64,000 nt of DNA from Acidimicrobiales bacterium (lineage in GTDB: Bacteria > Actinomycetota > Acidimicrobiia > Acidimicrobiales > Acidimicrobilacustridaceae). The DNA lies in NCBI GenBank assembly GCA_025455885.1, contig JALOLR010000002.1:1-64000 (forward strand), in the 5' to 3' direction. Made by a program: the position numbers and the translations under genes. Positions 57,555 through 64,000 of the stretch are shown piece by piece (within the stretch, counting starts at the first letter, position 1; the number at the start of each line of letters is the position of its first letter). Below the pieces are notes generated by a model, which worked only from the letters and a program-made list of their open reading frames with translations, was not told the origin of the DNA and searched no databases.

Positions 57555-58497
57555 GCTCCCCCGGATGGGTCGGACCCGTCTCCACCGCCTGCCAGATTCG
57601 ACGCTGGACGGCGAGCGTGACGGTGCCCGCCAGCACCAGGCAGCTCACGTTGACGAGGAGCTGCAGGCTCGAGCCCCACACCTCGGAGCGATCACCCAAC
57701 GCCATCGCCACGCCGACGTTGGCGGCCGCCGGAATCGTGGTGACCGAGACCAGCACGCCCACCAACGCCCCCGCCCGGTCCTCGGTCACGGTGAGCATGC
57801 CCGCCACGCCCGCCGCCAGCGCGACGACGACGGAGATCAGGTCGGGGCGGGAGATGAAGGCGGTGAGGCCACGATCGGCGAGGACGAAGTCGTCCTCCAC
57901 CAGCCCGGCCGCCCGTAGGACCAGGGTGAGCAGCAGCGACGCCACCACGCCGGTGGTGAGGCCCAGCACCAGGGTGAGCGCGGCGCGGACGAGCCGGGCT
58001 CGGCGGAACTTCACGAGTGCCACGCAGATGGCGGCGACCGGACCGAAGTCGGGACCGATCACCATGGCCCCCACGATGAGCACCGGGCTGTCGACGATGA
58101 TGCCGCAGGCGGCGATGATCGCTGCCAACGCCATCAACAGGAAGTACGAAGGCGCAGGCGCCGACTCGTCCCGGGCCCGGGCCTCGACCTCCTCCCAGAC
58201 CAACGCGTCCGTCCCCAGCCCCGGACTGGCCTCCTCGGCCCGCATGGCCGCATCGGACAACGCCATCTCGGTCGTCTCGACGTTGATCGACCCGTCGTGG
58301 TGGAGGCCACAGGAGCGGAGCGCGGCGATGACCCGGTCGGCGCCCTCCCGGACCACGTCAGCGGTGACGAGGTCCCCCGGCGGTTCGACCGCGGCCCCGG
58401 GAACCCGGGTCACCACCGCCACGGCGGGATCGGAGGTGAGCAGGTCGACGACCGCGTCCGTCCGATCCGCCGGCACGACCAGGCGCAGATGCAGCAC
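57535..58497 (-). CDS. DUF389 membrane protein
   Basis: 320 residues: an N-terminal ACT-like soluble domain (about 1-110) then six or so membrane helices starting YFLLMALAAIIAACGIIVDSPVLIVGAMVIGPDFGPVAAICVALV, the DUF389 hallmark. GTG start with GGGAGG 7 bases upstream. Its 3' end overlaps the convergent SufR-like gene by 20 bp. Function unknown; proposed transporter or channel family. Confidence 0.88.
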   Translation of the reverse strand: MLHLRLVVPADRTDAVVDLLTSDPAVAVVTRVPGAAVEPPGDLVTADVVREGADRVIAALRSCGLHHDGSINVETTEMALSDAAMRAEEASPGLGTDALVWEEVEARARDESAPAPSYFLLMALAAIIAACGIIVDSPVLIVGAMVIGPDFGPVAAICVALVKFRRARLVRAALTLVLGLTTGVVASLLLTLVLRAAGLVEDDFVLADRGLTAFISRPDLISVVVALAAGVAGMLTVTEDRAGALVGVLVSVTTIPAAANVGVAMALGDRSEVWGSSLQLLVNVSCLVLAGTVTLAVQRRIWQAVETGPTHPGELRPRRR

Positions 58498-58605
58498 GAC
58501 CCACCTCCCGGGAGGATCGTAGGCCGGCGAGTTCGGCACGCCTGATGACCACCCTCGACGCGGACCGGGGGATCTGGCCACGATCCGACTCCGTAGGCTG
58601 CGGCG

Positions 58606-59796
58606 ATGGTTCGCCACTACCTCGACCACGCGTCGACGGCGCCGCTGCGCCCGGAGGCCCGTGACGCGACGGTGACGTGGCTCCGGGGGGACGACGGCAC
58701 GGGCCTGGTGGCCGGTGATCCCGGCCGGATCCACAGCGAAGGGCTGCGCGCCAGGGTCGCCGTCGAGCAGGCCCGTGACGAGGTCGCGGCCCTTCTCGGA
58801 GCCCGCAGTCGAGAGATCGTGTTCACCGCCGGCGCCACCGAGTCGATCGCCACCGCGACATGGGGGGCGGTGCGCCGCAGCGTCGAGAGCGGTCGGCCAC
58901 CCCACATCGTGCTGGCCGCCGTCGAGCACTCCGCGGTGCGTCAGTCGGCCGCGACCTTCAGCGCCGCCTTCGGCGGCACCACGACGGTCGTCGGCGTCGA
59001 CGGTCTCGGACGGGTCGATCCCGACGAGCTGTTGGCCTCCGTCGACGACACCACCACGCTCGTGCACCTGCAGTGGGGCAACCACGAGGTGGCGACGGTG
59101 CAGCCGGTCAGTGCCGTGGTCGCCGCCTGCCGGGAACAGGACGTGCTGGTGCACGTCGACGCCGCCCAGGCCGCGGGACGGGTGCCGATCGACGCTCGGG
59201 CGCTGGGCGTCGACCTGCTGTCGGCCAGCGGGCACAAGTTCGGCGCGCCCCCCGGCACAGGGGTGCTGTTCATCCGCCGGGGGCTGCGACTGGACCCGCT
59301 GCTCCGGGGCGGGGACCAGGAGCGGGCCCGTCGGGCCGGTCTGGAGAACGTGCCGGCCATCGTGGGCCTGGGGGCGACGGCCGCTGCGCTCCTGGCCGCC
59401 TCGGCCGACGGTTCGACACGGCTCGCCGCCGAGCGGACCCGGTCGATGGCCCAGACCCGCCGGCTCATCGACGGGCTGGCGGCGATGGACGGCGTCCACC
59501 CCTTGGGCGACACGGCCGACGGAGGTCGGCTCCCCCACAACGTCTGCGTCGCCATCGACGGGGTGGAGCCCCAGGCGGTGCTGCTCGGGCTCGACCAGGC
59601 CGGCATCGCCGCCCACTCCGGGAGCGCGTGCTCGTCGGAGTCGCTCGAGCCGTCACCGGTGCTCGAGGCGATGGGGGTCGACGCCCACCGGTCCTTGCGG
59701 CTCTCGGTGGGGTGGGACACCACGGACGATGACGTGGACGCCGCGCTGGCGGCCGTGCCCGAGGTCGTCGCCCGCCTGCGGGCCCTCGCCTCCTGA
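58606..59796 (+). CDS. Cysteine desulfurase (NifS/IscS-like)
   Basis: PLP enzyme giving sulfane sulfur from cysteine. 396 residues. YLDHASTAPLRPEA start, Asp185 and Gln188 (HVDAAQAAG), PLP Lys211 in SASGHKFGAPPGTG, and the sulfur-carrying Cys342 in SGSACSSESLEPSP, on a long flexible loop as in group I enzymes. No iscU or suf genes adjoin. It probably supplies sulfur for Fe-S clusters or tRNA thiolation (mnmA often lies nearby in related genomes). Confidence 0.93.
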   Translation: MVRHYLDHASTAPLRPEARDATVTWLRGDDGTGLVAGDPGRIHSEGLRARVAVEQARDEVAALLGARSREIVFTAGATESIATATWGAVRRSVESGRPPHIVLAAVEHSAVRQSAATFSAAFGGTTTVVGVDGLGRVDPDELLASVDDTTTLVHLQWGNHEVATVQPVSAVVAACREQDVLVHVDAAQAAGRVPIDARALGVDLLSASGHKFGAPPGTGVLFIRRGLRLDPLLRGGDQERARRAGLENVPAIVGLGATAAALLAASADGSTRLAAERTRSMAQTRRLIDGLAAMDGVHPLGDTADGGRLPHNVCVAIDGVEPQAVLLGLDQAGIAAHSGSACSSESLEPSPVLEAMGVDAHRSLRLSVGWDTTDDDVDAALAAVPEVVARLRALAS

Positions 59797-59810
59797 CGGA
59801 GGCGGCGAGG

Positions 59811-60182
59811 CTAGCGAGAGCCGGTGATGCCGTCGGTCTGCTCACGCAGCTCGAAGATGAGCCGCACCAGCCAGAACCGGAAGTAGCGGCGCAGCGACAT
59901 GACGGTGAACACCGCCGCCGACGCGAAGGTCAGGGCGATGCCGAAGTTGCCCATCGCGTTGTAGCTCGCGAAGTCGAGGGTGCTCGTCGTGCCCTGGGTG
60001 AGGATCCATCCCACGAGGGCGAGGACGACCCCGACGACCATGCCGATGGTCGAGAGGATGACCCACACCCGTTCGGGGTTGGCCTTGCCTCCGGTCACCT
60101 TGAGCTCGTCGACCTCGCTCTGGAACTCCTGGAGCCGGGGCGACGGGGTGGTCGGCGTCGAGGTGGCGTCGGTGGCGGTCAC
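59811..60182 (-). CDS. Small membrane protein of unknown function
   Basis: 123 residues: polar Thr/Pro-rich start, two membrane helices (about 42-62 VWVILSTIGMVVGVVLALVGWIL, and 78-100 GNFGIALTFASAAVFTVMSL), then a basic RRYFRFWLVRLIFELREQ end. GTG chosen because AAGGAGAACCC directly precedes it; an ATG 21 bp upstream lacks a site and overlaps livF. Follows the branched-chain transporter genes and may be an accessory subunit. Confidence 0.75.
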   Translation of the reverse strand: MTATDATSTPTTPSPRLQEFQSEVDELKVTGGKANPERVWVILSTIGMVVGVVLALVGWILTQGTTSTLDFASYNAMGNFGIALTFASAAVFTVMSLRRYFRFWLVRLIFELREQTDGITGSR

Positions 60183-60195
60183 GGGTTCTCCTTGG

Positions 60196-60915
60196 TCAGG
60201 CATGGGTGGTGTCGGCGGCGGACCCGAGGTAGGCCTCGGTGAGCTCCTCCGCGATCTCTGCGGGTGGTCCGGTACGGGTGATGCGGCCGTGCAACATGAT
60301 CGAGGCGACGTCGGAGACGCCGAGCACGGCCTGCGCGAACTGCTCGACCACGAGGATCGACACGCCCTGGGAGGCCAGCTCGGCCACCCGCTCGTAGAGC
60401 TCCTCGACGATCAGCGGAGCGAGGCCCATGGACAGCTCGTCGAGCAGCAGGAGGGCGGGGTCGGTGGCCAGCGCCCTCGACATGGCGAGCATCTGCTGCT
60501 CGCCGCCCGACATCGTGCCCGCCACCTGCCTGCGGCGCTCCTGGAGGCGGGGGAACTGGGTGAAGGCCTTGTCGGCGACCTCGGAGAACGAGCGCCCGGC
60601 GTGGGTGAACATGCGCAGGTTCTCGGTGACGGTGAGGTTCGGGAAGATCCCGCGGCCCTCGGGGACCAGGCACACCCCGGCGCGGGCCAGGCTGTCGCTC
60701 GACACCCCGTTCACCTCACGCCCGCTGATGAGCAGCTGGCCCGCCGAGGGGGTGATCTGGCCGCTGCACACCGCCAGCGTCGTGGTCTTGCCGGCGCCGT
60801 TGGGTCCGAGGAGGGCGTGGACCTGCCCGGCCTCCACGGTCAGGTCGAGGCCGTGGAGCACGTCGATGGTGCCGTAGCCGCCCCGCACGCCGCGCAGCTC
60901 GAGGATGGGGGTCAT
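60196..60915 (-). CDS. livF: Branched-chain amino-acid type ABC transporter ATPase, LivF
   Basis: 239 residues. Walker A GPNGAGKTT, signature MSGGEQQMLAMSRAL, Walker B LLLLDELSMGLAP, switch VEQFAQ. LELRGVRGGYGTIDVLHGLDLTVEAGQ is the usual LivF start. Overlaps livG by 4 bp (ATGA). Works with LivG on the fused permease. Confidence 0.95.
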   Translation of the reverse strand: MTPILELRGVRGGYGTIDVLHGLDLTVEAGQVHALLGPNGAGKTTTLAVCSGQITPSAGQLLISGREVNGVSSDSLARAGVCLVPEGRGIFPNLTVTENLRMFTHAGRSFSEVADKAFTQFPRLQERRRQVAGTMSGGEQQMLAMSRALATDPALLLLDELSMGLAPLIVEELYERVAELASQGVSILVVEQFAQAVLGVSDVASIMLHGRITRTGPPAEIAEELTEAYLGSAADTTHA

Positions 60916-61655
60916 GCCACCGACTCCTCGGCGAGGGCGCCCAGGTAGGCCGCCTGCACGGTCGGGTCCTTCTGTACCTCGGCAGGCGTGCCGGTGGCGA
61001 TGACCCGCCCGAAGTCGAGGACGTAGATGTACTCGCAGGTGCCCATCACGAACGACATGTCGTGCTCGACGAGCAGGACGGCGAGGCCGTCACCGACGAG
61101 GCGCCGCAACAGCGCCGCCATGTCCTCGGTCTCCTCCTCGTTGAGGCCCGAGGACGGCTCGTCGAGCAGGAGCACCTTCGGGTCGGTGGCCAGGGCCCGG
61201 GCCAGCTCGACGAGGCGGGCGGTCCCGGTGGGCAGCGTGCCCACCATGAAGTCGGCCACATCGCTGATGCCGACCCGCGCGAGCATCTCGTCGGCCACGG
61301 CGGAAGGGTCGAACTTCGACTTGTCCCACGCCCGACGCTGCTCGGCGGCCACGAGCACGTTCTCGCGGGCCGAGAGGCTGCTGAAGGCCTCGAGCTTCTG
61401 GAACGTGCGGGCGATGCCGAGCCGGGCGCGCTTGAACGGGCTCTTCCCGGTGATGTCGGCGCCCTCGAGGAAGACCTTGCCGGAGGTGGGCTCCTGGAGC
61501 CCCGTCACGACGTTGAAGAAGGTCGTCTTCCCGGCACCGTTGGGCCCGATGAGCCCGGTGACCCGGCCCGCCTCGACCTCCAGGCTGGCGTTCGACACCG
61601 CCTGGAGCACCCCGAAGCGCACCACGACGTCCTCGGTCGTCAACAGCGCGGTCAT
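60912..61655 (-). CDS. livG: Branched-chain amino-acid type ABC transporter ATPase, LivG
   Basis: 247 residues. VVVRFGVLQAVSNASLEV, Walker A GPNGAGKTT with FFNVVTGLQEPTSGKVFLEG, GIARTFQKLEAFSSLSARENV (LivG Q-loop region), Walker B LLLDEPSSGLN, switch LVEHDM. The ABC signature reads LPTGTARLVELARAL instead of LSGGQ, a LivG-type variation. Overlaps the permease gene by 4 bp. Substrate may be an amino acid, amide or urea-like compound. Confidence 0.95.
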   Translation of the reverse strand: MTALLTTEDVVVRFGVLQAVSNASLEVEAGRVTGLIGPNGAGKTTFFNVVTGLQEPTSGKVFLEGADITGKSPFKRARLGIARTFQKLEAFSSLSARENVLVAAEQRRAWDKSKFDPSAVADEMLARVGISDVADFMVGTLPTGTARLVELARALATDPKVLLLDEPSSGLNEEETEDMAALLRRLVGDGLAVLLVEHDMSFVMGTCEYIYVLDFGRVIATGTPAEVQKDPTVQAAYLGALAEESVA

Positions 61656-63913
61656 GCCGGGACCTCCGCGGACGACGCCGACCGTGTGCCGTTCCCCCCG
61701 GGTGCAGGGCCGTGCCCGTTGCCGCCGACCGGGACCATCGGCGTCTCGTCGACCTCGTCGGCCACGCTGAGCACCCGGTCGAGCTGGGCGATCTTGTCGG
61801 GGGTGAAGGCACGGGTGAGGCCGAGGTCGTTGATCTCGTCCTTCTCGATGTTCTGCTCGCGCTCGACGGCCAACCGGAGCTCCTTCTCGATCCGGGCGTC
61901 CTTGCGCCACGGCAACAGCCCCGCCAGGTCTCGCCCGGCGTAGAAGACCGCTCCCTCGGGCCGGAAGGCCATGGTGACCGCGGCGAGGCCCGGGCCGATG
62001 AGCTCGATCGCCGTCAGCCACGACGGCTTGCCCAACAACTCGTTGATGGCCGGGAACGACGCCAACCCGATGACGGCCATGAAGGCGGCGATCGGGTAGC
62101 GGACCCCCTGCACGGCCAGCAGCAGCACGAGCGGCAGGCCGGCGAAGAGCGGGAAGGAGTCGACCCGCAGCGCCCCCGAGGACAGCCCGAGCATGCACCC
62201 GGCGAAGCCGGCGACCGCACCGGAGAGGGCGAACACGAGCATCTTCTGGGTCGTGAGGTTCACGCCGATGGTGGCCGACGCCGCAGGGCTGTCGGACATG
62301 GCGATCCACCGCCGCGCGAAGCGGGTGAGGCGCATCAACATGAAGCCGAGCATGAAGATGCTGAAGATCAGCGCGAGGAAGATCACGAACGCCTGGCGGT
62401 CGCCCGTGTCGGTGCTGATCTGGAATCCGAAGAGCTGGAGGGGCTCGAAGAGGGTGCCGGTCGCCGACGGGTCGATCATGTTCGGGTGGCGCACGATGAC
62501 CTTGTCGGCGAACTCCGCAAACGCCAAGGTGGCCAAGGCCAGATAGAGGCCCTTCAATCGCAGGGCCGGGAGGGCCACCAACAGCCCGAGGGGCGCGCAG
62601 ACGGCCATGACGAGCAGGATCCCGATGGGATCGCCGTTCTGGCCCCCGAAGTGGCTGAACAGCACGGCGCCGATGCCGGCGATGGCGAAGTTGGCGAAGC
62701 TCACCTGCCCCGCCCAGCCGATGAGCGGCACCAGCGAGAGGGTGATCACGCCGAGGACCATGAAGCCGGCGGCCCGTCCCAGCCACACGTCGGAGCGGGT
62801 GCCGAACGTGGTGCCGAACCAAGGGATCCACCCCTGGGCCCACACGAACACGAGGCCGAAGACCACGCCCGAACCGAGGAGCGCCTCCCACGGTTTTGTG
62901 AGCCGTTCCGTGCGCTTGGTCAGCTTGGCCTTGCCGGTCTCCAGGCGGGCCTGGGGGAGGAACAACAGGGCGATGAACAAGATGACGGCCGGGATGGCCT
63001 CCGACGCGTAGCTCCAGTCCCCGCCGAAGCTGAGGAAGACGCCGGCGAACGCCTTGGCCAGGCCGATGATCAGGCCGCCGGCGATCGTCCACGGAAGGCT
63101 CTTGAGCTGCCCGATGGCTGCGGCTGCTGCGGCCACCACGATGAGCAGAGCCAGGTTCTCGACCACGAGGCCGGTCTCGGGGGCGATGAGGATGCCGGCC
63201 AGGCCGGCGGTCATGCACCCGAGTGCCCACGACGCCCCGCTGACCCGAGAGGGCTTGGCGCCGGTGAGGCCGGCCAGGCTGCGGCTGTCGACGACGGCCC
63301 GCATGGAGATGCCGAGCCGGGTCCGGTAGAGCAGCCAGCGCAGGCCGAGGGCGATGCCGATGGCCACGATCACGGTGATGATGCGGTGCCACGTGGCGGT
63401 GACGTCACCGATCTGCACACCGCTCGTGTCGCGGAAGAACTGCGGGAGCGTGCGCCCCGTGGTGGGCTTCCAGATGGTGAGGGTGACGCCCATGAACGCC
63501 AGCATCAGGCCGACCGTGACCATGAGCTGGACCACGAGGGTGGCGTCGCGGAGGCGGCGCATGATGAGCCGGTCGAGCCCTATGCCGATGGCGGGGGCGA
63601 TCACGAACAGGACGATCACCAGCGAGACGGGGACCGGAAGACCCCAGTCGACGCTGAACTGCCAGTAGACGAAGGCCAGGAAGCAGCCGATGGCAGCATG
63701 GGCGAAGTTGAAGATGCCGGTGGTGGCGTAGGTGACCACCAGGCCCCCGGCGAGGATGGCGTAGATGCCCCCGAGGGCGACGCCGACCACCAGGAAGGTG
63801 GCGATGTTCTTGAAGCTGAGGGGGTTGCCGCCCCAGTTGGCCACGACGATGTAGAGCGTGAACAGGGCCACGCCGACTGCGGCGAACAACTTGGGTGAGA
63901 CCTTCAACCGCAT
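61652..63913 (-). CDS. Fused LivH-LivM permease of branched-chain amino-acid type ABC transporter
   Basis: 753 residues. N half (about 1-315) is LivH-like: LVVGVALGGIYAILAGGLVVTYATTGIFNFAHAAIG and RTRLGISMRAVVDSRSLAGLTG. After a basic linker (RLETGKAKLTKRTERLTKPWE) the C half (about 345-650) is LivM-like: LIGWAGQVSFANFAIAGIGA, SDSPAASATIGVNLTTQKMLVFALSGAVAGFAG. A hydrophilic tail of about 90 residues (EKELRLAVEREQNIEKDEIND..., then Gly/Pro/Asn-rich) follows. No substrate-binding protein is in the window; it is probably just upstream, beyond 64000. Confidence 0.94.
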   Translation of the reverse strand: MRLKVSPKLFAAVGVALFTLYIVVANWGGNPLSFKNIATFLVVGVALGGIYAILAGGLVVTYATTGIFNFAHAAIGCFLAFVYWQFSVDWGLPVPVSLVIVLFVIAPAIGIGLDRLIMRRLRDATLVVQLMVTVGLMLAFMGVTLTIWKPTTGRTLPQFFRDTSGVQIGDVTATWHRIITVIVAIGIALGLRWLLYRTRLGISMRAVVDSRSLAGLTGAKPSRVSGASWALGCMTAGLAGILIAPETGLVVENLALLIVVAAAAAAIGQLKSLPWTIAGGLIIGLAKAFAGVFLSFGGDWSYASEAIPAVILFIALLFLPQARLETGKAKLTKRTERLTKPWEALLGSGVVFGLVFVWAQGWIPWFGTTFGTRSDVWLGRAAGFMVLGVITLSLVPLIGWAGQVSFANFAIAGIGAVLFSHFGGQNGDPIGILLVMAVCAPLGLLVALPALRLKGLYLALATLAFAEFADKVIVRHPNMIDPSATGTLFEPLQLFGFQISTDTGDRQAFVIFLALIFSIFMLGFMLMRLTRFARRWIAMSDSPAASATIGVNLTTQKMLVFALSGAVAGFAGCMLGLSSGALRVDSFPLFAGLPLVLLLAVQGVRYPIAAFMAVIGLASFPAINELLGKPSWLTAIELIGPGLAAVTMAFRPEGAVFYAGRDLAGLLPWRKDARIEKELRLAVEREQNIEKDEINDLGLTRAFTPDKIAQLDRVLSVADEVDETPMVPVGGNGHGPAPGGNGTRSASSAEVPA

Positions 63914-63958
63914 GCTTCCCCCGGGTTGCGCTCTCGAGTCGGATGGAACGAGCGGCGC

Positions 63959-63984
63959 GGGGCCGGCGGCGTGCCGCCGGCCCC
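63959..63984. terminator. Strong hairpin upstream of the permease gene
   Basis: GGGGCCGGCGGC / GCCGCCGGCCCC, perfect 12-bp inverted repeat with GT between, 45 bp before the permease start. Probably the 3' end or attenuator of an upstream minus-strand gene, such as the binding protein, with partial read-through into the transporter. Confidence 0.6.
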
Positions 63985-64000
63985 GGACCGGTGCTGCGTC

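Overview
The window reads as chromosomal DNA from a high-GC actinobacterium, most likely of the class Acidimicrobiia (for example an Ilumatobacter/Iamia/Aquihabitans relative). This is inferred from codon usage that is almost all G or C at third positions, WhiB, the PdtaS-type kinase, DUF3107, the histidine phosphatase / DUF3090 / SCO1664 trio, an HtaA heme protein, an F420-hydrogenase-beta-like protein, and core gene order close to Mycobacterium (argS-lysA-hom-thrC-x-rho-rpmE-prfA-prmC-wecA-atp; pdtaS convergent with whiB1). The lack of a fused b-delta ATP synthase subunit argues against Mycobacteriales. The taxon is an inference; no 16S rRNA is present. No phage, insertion sequence or CRISPR array was seen.

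Layout. 1-7277 (minus strand): F1Fo ATP synthase operon, atpZ-like, atpI, atpB, atpE, two b-type atpF genes, atpH, atpA, atpG and a truncated atpD running off the left edge. 7381-10541 (minus): WecA-like transferase, glyA and a low-molecular-weight phosphatase. 10639-14409: a Cys-less thiolase-like protein, a lone cNMP-binding protein, menB and a zinc-ribbon membrane protein. 14443-23945 (minus): prmC, prfA, an unknown coupled gene, rpmE, rho, a structured 434-bp non-coding gap, a proposed homoserine kinase, thrC and hom. 24064-31413: a heme acquisition island (DUF2470, TetR, LPFTG-anchored HtaA protein, HmuV/U/T, a second Ig-like surface protein and divergent heme oxygenase) with two DtxR/IdeR-like boxes. 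31420-35032 (minus): TauE-like permease, lysA, argS. 35254-44583: MMPL transporter, YccF, tRNA-Arg(CCG), WS/DGAT acyltransferase, LCP ligase, acyl-CoA dehydrogenase, FrhB-like protein, a lipoprotein. 44646-50225: family-5 uracil-DNA glycosylase, the phosphatase/DUF3090/SCO1664 trio, etfA-etfB, a lipid kinase. 50221-60182: an 18-bp minisatellite, GDPD, whiB1, pdtaS, two ArsA-like ATPases, DUF3107, an Mrp ATPase, a SufR-like regulator, a DUF389 protein, a cysteine desulfurase and a small membrane protein. 60196-63913 (minus): branched-chain amino-acid type ABC transporter with fused permeases.

How it fits together. The heme genes form a plausible pathway: surface HtaA capture, HmuT binding, HmuUV import, HmuO ring opening, under iron control. 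They lie between lysA and hom, which are adjacent in the Mycobacterium version of this block. Hom, threonine synthase and a phosphoglycerate-mutase-like protein sitting in the thrB position form a threonine pathway with a non-orthologous kinase. Around 51-60 kb, redox/Fe-S functions cluster (WhiB, SufR-like regulator, Mrp ATPase, cysteine desulfurase). Best candidates for follow-up are the three-way-junction structure upstream of rho, the heme island, the gamma-subunit C-terminal extension, the unknown gene between rpmE and prfA, and the CRP-like site before whiB1.
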